Of a DNA stretch of 64,000 nucleotides, positions 1 through 10,082 are shown piece after piece; within the stretch, counting starts at the first letter, position 1, and every line of letters starts with the position of its first letter. The stretch covers positions 124,001 through 188,000 of the forward strand of contig VXIS01000044.1 of NCBI GenBank assembly GCA_008704415.1, in the 5' to 3' direction. The DNA comes from Sphaerosporella brunnea. Its lineage: Eukaryota > Ascomycota > Pezizomycetes > Pezizales > Pyronemataceae. Both the position numbers and the translations under genes were made by a program. The notes below the pieces were generated by a model. It saw nothing but the letters and a program-made list of their open reading frames with translations, did no database searches and was not told where the DNA came from.

Positions 1-927
1 AAAAGCGGTTCCTTTGAGCTCCGCCGGCTTGGTAGCTTCCTTGGGATCGGGCTTCGGAACCGGCTTGTGCACCACAGCAGTCTTCGACTTCGGCGCGACG
101 CCGAAAACTGGCTCCTGGGGCTTCGTGGGGGGCTTGGAGGATATTGGCTTCGATCTGGGTTTCGCGATGCTGTCCCTAGAAGCAGTTCTCGAGTGGGTTG
201 GAGCTTTGCCAGGACTCTTCGGGGCTGGCGGAGTGGCTTTTGAGCTCGCGGCTTGAACGCTCAAACTCTTTGGAACAGGAGCTTTCGTGGTCTTTGTGGT
301 GGACGTAGGCTTTGTCTGTGTTTTGTTGGAAGCGGCCTCGGATTTCGATGTTGCCTTCTCCTTTTTGACGGGCTCTTTCTTGGGTGCAACTTTTTTGGGC
401 TGATCCTTTGTCGAGGCCTTGTCCTCCGCCTTTGCTGCCTTCGGAGGCGCATTTTCTTGCGCCTCCGCAGGCCTTTCCACAGGCGACTCCGCCTTTGCTG
501 CATCCGCTTCTTCAGGTTGCGGGACCAGAGACGGGTCCTCGGTCTTTGGTTCCGCGGCCTGTGCTAGGGTCTCACCCTGCTTGACCGGATCTGTGTTATC
601 CTGAGGTGTCGCGTCGCTGACCAGGGCGGGGCCGAATGGAGAATTGAGGGTGTTCACGTCTGCGACAGCCGGCGAAGAAGGGGACAGAGGTAGTTTCTGC
701 AAACCGATTCCCGTGCCATCCTTCGAATTGACGGCGACAAACGAAGTTCTGACTCGGCCCAAAGGCTTTGGTGCGGGACTCACCTCGCGATTGGCGGGAG
801 GGGTTTTCGGAGAGGCCGGTGCCGACGCGCCCTTTTCGAACATCGCCAGGAGGTTCTTGACGCCCCCGCCACCGTTCATAGGAGGTCGTGCCCCACCGAC
901 TCGGCCGGATGGCTCCGGAGAGGCCAT
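1..927 (-). CDS. Low-complexity Lys/Pro/Ala-rich protein, C-terminus cut by window edge
   Basis: I do not recognise this gene. A minus-strand frame is open from 927 to the left edge. It starts ATG-GCC-TCT-CCG (MASPEPSGRVGG) and has a short hydrophobic motif, GVKNLLAMFEKG, near residue 25. The rest is disordered and rich in Lys, Pro, Ala, Ser and Thr, ending at the edge without a stop. The frame stays open upstream of 927 to a stop near 1135 with no other ATG, and that stretch holds a similar motif (FDIISRFERR). The true start may therefore lie in an upstream exon, with an acceptor near 1060 (TTTTCTCGCAG). The motifs resemble short cytoskeleton/SH3-adaptor linear motifs, but that is only an impression. 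Codon use is GC-rich like the host genes. Confidence 0.55.
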   Translation of the reverse strand, partial: MASPEPSGRVGGARPPMNGGGGVKNLLAMFEKGASAPASPKTPPANREVSPAPKPLGRVRTSFVAVNSKDGTGIGLQKLPLSPSSPAVADVNTLNSPFGPALVSDATPQDNTDPVKQGETLAQAAEPKTEDPSLVPQPEEADAAKAESPVERPAEAQENAPPKAAKAEDKASTKDQPKKVAPKKEPVKKEKATSKSEAASNKTQTKPTSTTKTTKAPVPKSLSVQAASSKATPPAPKSPGKAPTHSRTASRDSIAKPRSKPISSKPPTKPQEPVFGVAPKSKTAVVHKPVPKPDPKEATKPAELKGTAF

Positions 928-1144
928 CGCGACTGGCTGGTGCTGCTTTGGTATTAGGCCTGTGGTGCGACGTTCGAATCTGCTGATGATATCGAATACG
1001 GCAGGTGTGCAAGTGCTGGCAGAGCCGGCGAGGGGGGTGACGGTGGTGGAAGCCTGCGAGAAAATGTTTGTTGATTTGTTTGGGACGGCGGGTTTTGTTG
1101 TGCGATGTGGAGTGGAGAGGGGCGACGACGGGGGCTACTCCTGA

Positions 1145-3185
1145 AATGTAGCTGCGCTGATTTTTTCTTAATGATAGGTGTTCAGAAAAAAACAAAAGAG
1201 GGACCCCTCGGTTTGGATGGCGGGAGTACTTGTATATGGGGACTTACCTGTGTTTTGCCGGGGAGGGTGGGTTTATCTAATTTCCAAACAGCTTTGCTGG
1301 TTTCCGACCAGTGGTGGCGGCGGTGGGTGGGTGGGGGGGGGAGGGTTGGGGTGTTGGTATGGTTTCAGGAGAAGTTGATTATGTCCCAGGCCTTCGATAG
1401 ATCGGAGGAATCCCAGGAGCCCAGCAACTAAGCGACACTGGGAATTGCAAAGGGAAGGGCTCCTGCAGCTGGGAAGGAGCGAGGAGTGAGGGAGGAAGGG
1501 GTAGTAGAGTAGAGGGTTCGGGAAGGACCAGAGGGGGAATAGAGACAAATTATGGAAATAGGAGCAGCAGCAGCAGCGGAAGTAGACGATAGTGCAGCAG
1601 CACGACGGCAAAGGATCGGATTGATTGATTACTCCGTGGGAAGAGAAAAGAGAATCGAAACGGCGGCTGGTAAGCAACTCAGGCACTTCAGACGAGGAAA
1701 GGAAACAAAAGGAAACAAAGGCTTCGAAAGGCGGGTGGGCTGGGATGGCCGTGGTGGGGGCGTGGGTTTAATAGATGGGATGTCTGAGAGCGACTGGACC
1801 GGAGTGGGACGGACTTGATTGACTGATGGCTGGCGAGAGAGGAAGCAGAAGAATTGACGACCACGACGCCTTACCCCCCATCCCGATCAGGCGGCAGGCC
1901 ACTTGGGACTGGCACAGGACACACACCAACCACGAGGAGAATTCGAAGAAGAAGTTCACCGTCTCTATGTAATTCACTCTAGCCATCATCACCATCACCC
2001 GCTTTGTTAGCGGGCGGCTAGGAAAGCCAGGCAGTTGGAACGCCTCCTTCCTTCCTGCCTGCTCAACGCCGCCCAACCAACCACCAATAAAACCAACGTG
2101 CGACGAGAATATCCACATGTACCGCGCGCCGCCCTTGACCGCCGCCACAGATGCGCTCTGAACTGGAGTACATGCGAGGGAGGGAGAAATAATAGAGGCG
2201 GAGGAAGAGGCAGAATTAGCCACGCATATACGTATACTTGCATGTGCAGTCACTTCTTTTCTTATGCGCGCGATCTGAATACGGGGCTATGTACGAGTAC
2301 ATGCAGGTACCAAACTGTCAAGCAGCCTGCAGCAAGCTGCAGCAATTCTTTTTTTGCGGAAAAACCTGCGGATAAGAATAGAACAGAATACCTGAATCTT
2401 CCGGATACACACAGCAACTTATTTGCAGATGTGAGATTTTCTTTCTTACATAACTTGCTTGCTGAGCTGATGCTGCGCCATGCACTTTGTGTTCCGCCTC
2501 ACCCCCTCGTACAAGCCACAGCCTGAGGTTGGTGGTCGTAGGTGTGTGTTCGTATCGCGCGAACTGAGCTGGCTGTGATGTTGAGTGCTAAGCGAGATCC
2601 GACGGCCTTCCCGCACCGTTTCGCAAGAATGGTGACTGGGTCAGGGTTCCGATTTTAGACAGGCTGCATTGATGACCAGCATCTACTGCCATAAGCACCA
2701 CCATTGTTGAGTTGTCATCATGACATCCTCTCTGCAAAGGTTCGTCATCATCATCTCTCACGGCATAGTACTTGTGGACTTTCGAGTACCGTATTTTTTT
2801 GTAACGAAAGGCGGAGCGCCTTATGCAAAAGTTAAGATTTTTCCGCGAGGGTTAGGGCCCAAGATGAGTTAGGTATGAGTGACACGCGATGACTCGAAGG
2901 ACTCGGTGGAAGTGGAGAAAGGATTATCTCAGGAAACAGAGGGAGGATAAAAGGATAATGAGTTTTTCGATTGCCGGGCACTGGAAGGCCAGTAGGTTGT
3001 AAGGTTTCTTTTTCTTATGGAGGGTGCGCCCTACCAAAAAGCCAGCCTTTCGCTCCAAAAAATACGGTAATCTTTCCGAATTCCTTCTTTCTGATCCATC
3101 CTCCATTTGGACATGCAGTAGCAACGTTGGTTTATATACTAACGATGAGCTGTGCATTTGGTCAGCTAGGCAAACATTGGTATTA
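1145..3185. other. Gene-free stretch
   Basis: No frame here has protein-like composition or convincing splice signals. It holds G-rich runs (1325-1345), a GCA/CAG-rich patch near 1563-1600 and CTGCAG-rich sequence near 2320-2345. It presumably carries the upstream region of the left-edge gene and the 3' flank of the oxygenase gene. Confidence 0.5.
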
Positions 3186-4332
3186 CTACATTTCGATAGC
3201 CCTCGTCTTCATCGTGAGGCCGTCATTCGGCCCCTTATCCTTCTCCATCGCTTCCTGTTCCTTGAGCCTCTTCTCCTTCTCCCGCTGGAACGCCTCCATA
3301 ACCAATTCCTTGACTCTTCCCTGATAATCTTGAGCCCCACCCCCATCATCAGCACACGCTTCCACACAATGCATGGGTTATCTGGAGGAGAAGACTTACA
3401 AGCCACACCCCTCTCCTTCTCGGGGTTCAAGACGCCCTGACTGTACACTCCAGCCTCCAGATTTCTCTGAGCGCCCTCACAAAGCTCAAAGTCCTCGAGA
3501 GCAACCTGTCTCACGAAGCTAAAATACTTTTCAAACTCCTCGTCGGTTCCCTCGTGGTAGTAGTCAAACTCCATCCTGCTAACCCCCGGCTCTTCGGTCG
3601 GGCAGGTGCGGAAACTACTCATCCCCCCGCCGTAAACGTTGAGTGTGCACACGGGGAAGAAGTAGAGGAAAAGGCCGTCGTCCGGCTTGCTGGGATCCGC
3701 AATGTGCCGGCAGAAGTTTGTGTATGGCTCGACCGAGTAGAAGGTGGGTGGGTACAGCGCGGAAAAGGTCGGGTGGGTGTACACGCAGTGGAGACACTCT
3801 TGGTATCCATCGATCCTTGTTAACCACTCCATCAGCAGGCTTGGACCAGGGAAACGAGAGGGGGGGGGGGAAGAGGGATACATTGTTTTCCAGTTGAAAT
3901 GGCCCTCGTAGCTGATACTCCTGCGGTAGCGCAGCCGCGTGAAATCGACACGATCAACCAGCGGCTCAAGGTTTGGGAAGAAGTCTTTGAACTCTGGAGC
4001 TTCATCCGAGAGTGTTGCGAAAAGCAGCCCGCTCGCTGTGAGGTACGTACGTAGCGGTGAAGATGTGTCTGCGATATAGGCTTTGATGCCATTCTCTGCG
4101 GTGTTGGTTATATAGAACCGCACTTGCGCAAGCTCGTAGAATACTTTTTCCTCCGGCACGGAAAAGCGGATTACTGGACCTAGAAGGTGCCAGGCCTATG
4201 GAATGTCACTCTTTGCAATTGATGGGGGATATTGTGTGTGAGTGGAGGAACCCTAAGAAAGATCGATTGCCGCTCGAGGGCATAGAGAGGCTTGCTGCGG
4301 AACCAGGAGGCGGGGAGAGTCGTGATTACCAT
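3186..4332 (-). CDS. Ring-hydroxylating oxygenase alpha-subunit-like protein lacking the Rieske domain
   Basis: Four exons: 4332-4252, 4195-3882, 3815-3400 and 3328-3186 (introns of 56, 66 and 71 nt), 317 aa. The catalytic half is clear: FNWKTMIDGYQECLHC followed by YTHP, the usual 2-His site for mononuclear iron, then a downstream acidic segment (LEDFELCEG) and the family tail QRNLEAGVYSQGVLNPEKE. The N-terminus is also family-like (TLPASWFRSKPLYALERQ...AWHLLGP). Between them the sequence goes from FYITNTAENGIKAYI straight to TASGLLFATLS. The 60-80 residues that normally carry the C-x-H...C-x-x-H [2Fe-2S] ligands are absent, and no intron or other frame supplies them. Members of this family (choline monooxygenase-like) are usually about 390-430 aa. 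The first donor (GTTCCT) is weak. A TATA-like TATAAAAA lies upstream near 4395. It is either a decayed gene or a protein with a changed role. Confidence 0.75.
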
Positions 4333-5790
4333 TGCTGAGGATAGCTATTTCGTGTTTGTTGAGCCCGTGAAAGGTGCGCGGTTGAAGATTTTTATATCCT
4401 CAATTCACAGCACCCGTACACCAGCATAGTTCCCGGCGCGGAGGTGGACAAACGACGATCAATGCCAGATAACAGCCAAGGGTGCATGCAGTGGTGCTGG
4501 ATGAATTGCTCACGAAGCATGCTTGCTGCACCGAACCGAAACTGCAAAGCAGTATACTAAGTACTTGCGGCTGCATGGCGATCGCGATGAAGTTACGGCG
4601 GCAACATTTATTGGTTCCTGGAGATCAGTGCATATGCAGCCGTGCTCAGGAATATTTTGCCTACTACAGTAAGGTGATCGGAGTAAAGCCGTCCTAGCTA
4701 CAGTAGCTGCTGGAATTTCAACATTTCCATGCATGGCTGCCGCCGCATTCAACCACTTGCTGCAAAGCTACCACGTCTTTCTTCGTGCTATGTACTCTAT
4801 TATATACGTGCTGCCTGTGGTAAAAGCCCCATATACATGCTTCTACTTGTATCCACGGAAGGGCATAGGTACATTTACCCACTTTTTCCACCAGCTCGCA
4901 GTATCTGGTTGATAGAACAAAAAATAAATTTCAAACAACGTGAACAGCAACAAAACTACGTCATATGCATAGCCATGAATTCATTCCGCAACCCACACAG
5001 CACCCACCCAAGTCACAAGACTAAAAATACAGCTCATTGGTCTGTAGAATACGTTTCAGATTAACGCCAGTCAAGTCTTCGCAGCCGCCGTTCTCAGTGC
5101 AGGCGTGGGGTATTCGGGCTGGATCTCACTCATGCTGAGGACGTCTACAGAAGTGTGGCGTGTTTTCTGTGCGCCTACACATTATCTACCCTCTCTGTGC
5201 AGGTAAAGAGTAGGTATATTATACGTACCTATAAACACATATAGTACCGGGAGCGTGTCCACCGTGCGATTTCCAGACACCAGGGCTCTTGACCTGTTTT
5301 CCAACCCTTTGATCCAGAACAGCGTCAGGCCCTCGAAATCGCACTACCCAGTCTTACGAAATTCAAAGTTAGGTTCTCCTTTTCAGTCCCAGACTTCTCT
5401 CAAACCTCCCCACACTCCCACCTTACGCCTACAACCTACCAATCAAACTCCTTTGCCCCATTTCATCGCCAGCCGACATTCCAAGGTACTTAGTGGAATA
5501 TCCATCAAGCACACGTACGAGCAATATGGCCTCACTCCCCCTAGAGGGGGTGACGAGAAGTTCTACGTGAAACTCGCCACGCACATCGTAGACCACGGCT
5601 GGTTGACGGTGTACCATCCGATTAAGAACGGTACACCGCAGCAGTGGTCTGCGGTGCATTTAATGATTCGGAGGTGCACATCAAGTTCCTGGCCTTGTAC
5701 CAGGGACTCATGAGCTCAACGTGGTGGTGAAGGGAAACCTTCTCAACTTTGGGAACTCAATGCTTTCCCTTACCATACCTGCTGGGCTCC
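4333..5790. other. Intergenic; one unassigned open frame
   Basis: No gene is supported. A plus-strand frame from 5255 to 5713 lacks an ATG and is low-complexity in its first half. Its second half (DEKFYVKLATHIVDHGWLTVYHP) reads like a fragment of a real protein, continuing in another frame to about 5760. I could not assign it. Confidence 0.35.
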
Positions 5791-7090
5791 CTAAAGCCTT
5801 TCCTTGCGACCGGCCCTTCGCTGAGCCCTCCGCACCGCATTTTCGCTCGATTCAGCAAGTGGAATATCCTCCTCCACCTCCTCCGCCTCCTCCTCAACCT
5901 CCATCACAGAGTCCAGACCACGCATTAGGTAATCCACCTCTCGCTCCACCTCACCGTCTTGTGCCTCTGTGACGTCCTCATCGCGCCTAGCCCTTCGCTT
6001 GCCCTTTGCAGCCGCAGGATTGGCCGCTTTTGCCTTGCCTTTACCTTGCCTTTGCTTCTGGGTAGCAAATCTCGAGGTAGAGACAACTTTCCGGCTTGAT
6101 TTCCAAGGCCTTTTGCGAGAGGGAACCTGTTTGAGCTCGGCTTCACGGATTCCCAGCCGTGCTTCAAGAGATAGACCTTCCGAACTGAGATCCTTAATCA
6201 CCTCTTGAGCCTCCTTCGTAGGAGTTGGTTCTCGAGATGCAATCTGCTGCACCACCGTCATGAACTGTTCCACAAGGCGTGGAAGGGGTCGCAGGCCTTC
6301 TTGGGGTGACGGGAATGTCGTGTGCTTGCGAAAAATTAACGCAAGCTGGGGGTGGGTGAGGACCCGCTCTCGACTCAATCGCCGCCCAGCCTTTTGTCCA
6401 ACCGTTGTCAGTCAAGTAGAAGGCAGTACCGGGGCGGATATCAGGATCCTTGTGCCACCCATATAGTGTTTCTCACCAGCATATGTAAAGGCTGGGAGAC
6501 GCTTGCCTGTCACGTTGATACACTCAATCAACGTCACCCACACGCGGTTTCCCTGTTGAGTCTTTTGCGGTGTTTTGACCCTCGTCCGAGCGACCACCAA
6601 TTCGTTCTTCTTGTCGCCTTGCCCCATCATGAACCCCTTCTCATCCATGTTCCACATGTTTTCCGGCTGGATCTTGTTGGGGTTGTCCCCCACGCCGGTT
6701 CACGATCTCAAGTGCCATCTGCCGCACCTCCTTATGCCTTGGTGCAAACCCCAACGCGTCCCTATCCTCACTCCAGCATACCATTTCATTCTCCTCCTCT
6801 GGGGTCAGGGTTTGCTCATTCTGGTGGGCTTCTCTGGCTGGGCGGGTGCGGCCGGAGAGGCGGTTTCATATGGCTCCCCAATGGTTTGCCACATGCTTTA
6901 TCTTCGCCTCTGTATGCTCTTCAAGATCCTTGAGTGCTTTGGCTATTCTCTCCTCCCGATCCCCGTACTTTTCGGCCTTTTTATTGCGTCATTGTGGCAT
7001 CGCAAGGGTGGTGTTGTTCAGGTGCGTTGCGACTGGCTGTCATAACCCGTGCAGCCATGCCCAACCGCTGCGCCGTCGACGATACTGTAG
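5791..7090 (-). mobile_element. pogo-type DNA transposon relic, internally deleted
   Basis: Read on the minus strand, three blocks of a pogo/Fot-type transposase follow in order. The N-terminal segment (about 7050-6694) is shared with the copy at 19422-19870. A DDE_1 fragment (6693-6412) contains NMWNMDEKGFMMGQGDK and GNRVWVTLIECINVTGKRLP. The C-terminal tail (6378-5791) contains VVQQIASREPTP and a basic then acidic end, shared with 13115-13740. Frameshifts and stops separate the blocks, so no intact transposase remains. The 5' end matches the 19.9-kb copy as far as CGACGATA near 7083. No inverted partner was found at the 3' side. Confidence 0.75.
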
Positions 7091-8072
7091 AATTAGTCTA
7101 CCAGACGTAGTGCATAGGACTATTTGAGATGGAAGAAAACCCGCCCCGCACCTTTCGTTTTGACCAATAGAAGGATCCGGCGGGAGTTGGGTTTTTGAGC
7201 TAGGTGCTGCCGGCAACTGGGTGCATGCGAAGATTCGTTTTATGGGTTCGCTGACGGCCGTTAAGCAGAGCTCCAGCTGCTTTGATTCTGAGGTTCGCAT
7301 CCCGAATTCTAAATATCTGCTGCTCCGGGTCCCCAAATCACCTCTTCGCATCCACCCGGTGCCGGCAGCACCAACCTTAGAAACTGAAATCCTGCCGAAT
7401 CCTTCTAATACACCAGCAATAACCGTCGTAAGTGATAGCCCATAGTTGGTTCAACAACATGGCTTCCAACTCGGCCGCCCGCAGTCCGGCGCAAATCCTG
7501 GATTCAACCAGGCTGGAACGTGTGTTGCAGCCGGTGCACGAATGGTAGCCCTGACGAACCAATTCTGGAGGATAGGTCCCATGGCGAGCTGCAAGAGAGG
7601 GTGAAGGGGATGAAGCAGTTATGTGCCACTGGAGATTATCCTGAGTTACAGCTAGAAAACTTTTAAAAATATCCATGCCCTTCCGTAGGTCTGCGCTGCC
7701 ACCATTACTGCTAGTAATAACAACTGATCACAACTGATCACCCAAAAATTGCGCCTAGCAATTATCCAACAGCTGCAGTTTTACCTCGCTCTCAGGATTC
7801 ATTACCATATGCTGTAAAGTAAGTAAGCCGCAGGAATCGCCGCTGTGAAGAAAGCTTCCAAGGTGAGTGGGTGATGTTTGCTTAACTGGTGGAGAAGTCA
7901 TCACAGCTCTCGGATCCTCTAAGCAGTGAGCTTGGTAGATTTGCACGTGGTTGCCTTCGGCTGTGTTTCATGTGGTTGCGTTGGCTGCAAGTCATCATCA
8001 TATCTAGCCGAAGATCACAACTCAAACCGGAAGAAATAGAAATACGACAATGGAAGCCTTCCCGTCGCTCTA
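7091..8072. other. Gene-free stretch between transposons
   Basis: Several open frames occur but none has domain-like sequence or splice signals. It contains a short direct repeat (CAACTGATCA twice near 7723-7741). It looks like degraded repeat DNA. Confidence 0.4.
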
Positions 8073-8236
8073 CTCGTGCCAAGGTGACTAACATCACCCC
8101 CGGTCGCTCGCAGGCTCGCTCCGAGGGGCACTCACAAGTGAGTTGCCAGACAGTCCAACAATACCAACGATAGAATTTTTCGACCGCCGCCCCATCGACC
8201 GCCACCACCACTATCACGACCGAAACCATGCAGCAG
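8073..8236 (+). repeat. Left long terminal inverted repeat
   Basis: Matches the reverse complement of 9296-9497 with small gaps. It includes GTGCCAAGGTGAC, the ACTCACAAGTGAGT palindrome, and the leader and start codon of the transposon ORF. Confidence 0.8.
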
Positions 8237-8321
8237 GCATAGTCTTATGCATCTCAGAATTACATGGAAACACATAGAATATAGAATATAGAATTACATG
8301 CGTTCAGTCTTGCACTGCTTG

Positions 8322-9302
8322 CTACGCTTCGCCCATTTCCTTCCTACACTTCGCCCGTTTCCTTCCTTCCTTCCGAACCTCCACACACAATGCCTTCATG
8401 AGCTTCTTCCGAGAAGAAGATGCCAGAATCTTCTTTCTACTCTCCTTCACAGCATCAAGAAATCGTTTTCTCTCTGCTTTTGCAGCTCTCTTGATGGCAG
8501 TCTGCGCACGCTCCAGTGCTTCTCGTGCCTTTTTCGCCTCATCCTCATCCCTCCGCACCACCATGTCGCGCGCCTCCTCGGCATACAAAACGCCGCCACG
8601 CTGAAGATGCGTACGCTTGGTTCGCTTGCGCCGAATCGCTTCTGCTTCTTGGGTCGCCTTGATCTCTGCAGCTGCTTCAGCACCAGCGTGTGCTTGCGCC
8701 AGCCCTCCATTCAGTGCAGTCTTAAGTCTACGCTTCAGACTTGGTGTCATTCCTTCAAGGTGACAGACTTCGTTGTAAACAGACTGGAATTGACGCTTCA
8801 AAGACCGTATAGTGAGAGGTACTTCTGGTGCATCAGGCGGTGGAGGTGTTGTAGGTGGTCCGGGCGGTGGATCGTGCGCGAGCTTTCTGTCGATGTCCAT
8901 GGTATTCGCTTTCACGACATAGTATTTGGGGTGACGGTCCAGAAAACGCTGGGCCCAGTGTTCGCCAACAACTGGAGGTTCGGTGTCGGGGTCGGTGTGC
9001 TCGCGCGCCAGAATGTGGTTCGCACAGCTGGTGACCATCTTCATGCGAGCTTGAGCACCGATAGCATCCAATCGATCAAGATACATGCAGACAGCAAGTT
9101 CTTGGGCCTCTGTCAGCCTCTTATTCGGCCCGGGCAGATCGCTTTTAGCTCGTCGACCGTTCCATCGAGCTCGAAGTCGTTGTTCTGGAAGGTTGAACTC
9201 GCGAGCTGCAGCGGCGATGTTGACTACATCTCTCTTCCGAAGAACCTCGATTGCAGCTTGGATTCGGGTCTCGACGGACTTATAGGACTCAGCTTGCTGC
9301 AT
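8322..9302 (-). CDS. CENP-B/pogo-like HTH protein lacking the DDE catalytic domain
   Basis: 326 aa, starting at ATG 9302 (MQQAESYKSVETRIQAAIEV). Residues about 10-60 form a psq-type helix-turn-helix (VVNIAAAAREFNLPEQRLRAR). Residues about 65-135 match the second, Tc5/CENP-B-type HTH (KRLTEAQELAVCMYLDRL...GEHWAQRFLDRHPKYY). Where pogo transposases enter the DDE nuclease, this protein passes through a Pro-rich linker (PPPGPPTTPPPPDAPE) directly into the Arg/Lys/Ala-rich coiled C-terminal tail. The frame is uninterrupted, which is unusual for a dead copy. It may be a defective element product, a regulator or repressor of related transposases, or simply young. The frame extends upstream to 9428 without another ATG through a His-rich stretch. 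Confidence 0.7.
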   Translation of the reverse strand: MQQAESYKSVETRIQAAIEVLRKRDVVNIAAAAREFNLPEQRLRARWNGRRAKSDLPGPNKRLTEAQELAVCMYLDRLDAIGAQARMKMVTSCANHILAREHTDPDTEPPVVGEHWAQRFLDRHPKYYVVKANTMDIDRKLAHDPPPGPPTTPPPPDAPEVPLTIRSLKRQFQSVYNEVCHLEGMTPSLKRRLKTALNGGLAQAHAGAEAAAEIKATQEAEAIRRKRTKRTHLQRGGVLYAEEARDMVVRRDEDEAKKAREALERAQTAIKRAAKAERKRFLDAVKESRKKILASSSRKKLMKALCVEVRKEGRKRAKCRKEMGEA

Positions 9303-9497
9303 GGTTTGGTCGTGATAGTGGTGGTGGCGGTGGTGGTGGTGGTGGTGGTGGTGAAAATGGGGTCGATGGGGCGGCGGTCGAAAAATTCTATCGTTGGTCT
9401 TAGTGACTATTGTTGGACTGTCTGGCACTCACAAGTGAGTGCCCCTGGGAGCGAGCCTGCGAGCGACCGGGGGTGACGTTAGTCACCTTGGCACGAG
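9296..9497 (-). repeat. Right long terminal inverted repeat
   Basis: Partner of 8073-8236. It is longer because it keeps a CAC-rich (His-rich if translated) stretch that is deleted from the left copy. Confidence 0.8.
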
Positions 9498-9499
9498 TA

Positions 9500-9614
9500 C
9501 TGCATAAACTCGCGAACAAGAGACTGGGGCTAAGTCACTGCGCCATGTGGCAAAGTCACTAAGCCTACATGGCGCAGTGACTTAGCCCAGTCTCTTGTTC
9601 GCGAGTTTATGCGG
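9500..9614. mobile_element. Foldback MITE with TA target duplication
   Basis: A near-perfect hairpin: arms of about 48 bp (outer ends CTGCATAAACTCGCGAAC and its complement) around an 18-nt loop. TA flanks it at 9498-9499 and 9615-9616. The loop region CCATGTGGCAAAGTCACT recurs in the MITE at 44995-45087, so they are related. No coding capacity. Confidence 0.75.
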
Positions 9615-9742
9615 TATCGGGGCCGAATGGAATAATTAGCTATCCGAATTGAATGTTTTGGTTCTATCGTTGCCAAATAGACCGTTGCCGGGGTCCTTAC
9701 CCCCCTATTCAATGGATCTATACAGCACGAATAGGTAGATGG

Positions 9743-9784
9743 TTATTTGTTGCAATAGAACATTATTTGTTGCAATAGAACATT
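9743..9784. repeat. 20-bp tandem duplication
   Basis: TTATTTGTTGCAATAGAACA occurs twice head to tail, with no associated gene. Confidence 0.7.
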
Positions 9785-10025
9785 GAGCTATTCGATAGCG
9801 ACGGGAAAGCCCCCATAGCGGTCATCATCCCTACTTTATGCAAGGCTCCAAGCCCACCCCGCCAGACGCGATCCTCGGTACCTTCGCCCATCCCCAAACC
9901 TAGTGTTCGAAAGTACTCTTCCGATAAACAACCACCTGGACGCTATACGCAACATCTCCGGCGGACTTCGAAGCACTCGCCTTCTAGCACTACCGCATTG
10001 AGCTGATTGATTCTGACGATGAGAA

Positions 10026-10082
10026 CCTTGATCGGCGAACGGGTGCCGGTCTGTGGCTTAAGGAAGCGTTCGCCGATCAAGG
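10026..10082. repeat. 16-bp inverted repeat (hairpin)
   Basis: CCTTGATCGGCGAACG at 10026-10041 pairs exactly with its complement at 10067-10082 across a 25-nt loop. Function unknown; it could be a transposon remnant. Confidence 0.6.

Larger units (their letters stand above)
8073..9497 (-). mobile_element. TA-flanked pogo-type element without a DDE domain
   Basis: A complete element of 1425 bp. Both ends read CTCGTGCCAAGGTGACTAAC inward and both are flanked by TA (8071-8072 and 9498-9499), the Tc1/mariner-pogo target duplication. The inverted ends are long and imperfect, about 165 bp on the left and 200 bp on the right. They run through the 5' leader and the start codon of the encoded protein, so the left end carries a stray copy of the start (ATGCAGCAGGC then TAG). 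The encoded protein keeps the DNA-binding domains but has no catalytic domain, so movement would need a transposase in trans. The TA at its right end is shared with the foldback element at 9500. Confidence 0.8.

Noticed and set aside
5255..5713. 152-codon plus frame as a gene
   Set aside because: Begins with GTG, first half is low-complexity; only the second half looks protein-like, so at most a fragment.
3186..9497. Secondary-metabolite cluster around the oxygenase
   Set aside because: No synthase, transporter, P450 or regulator lies nearby; the neighbourhood is transposon debris.
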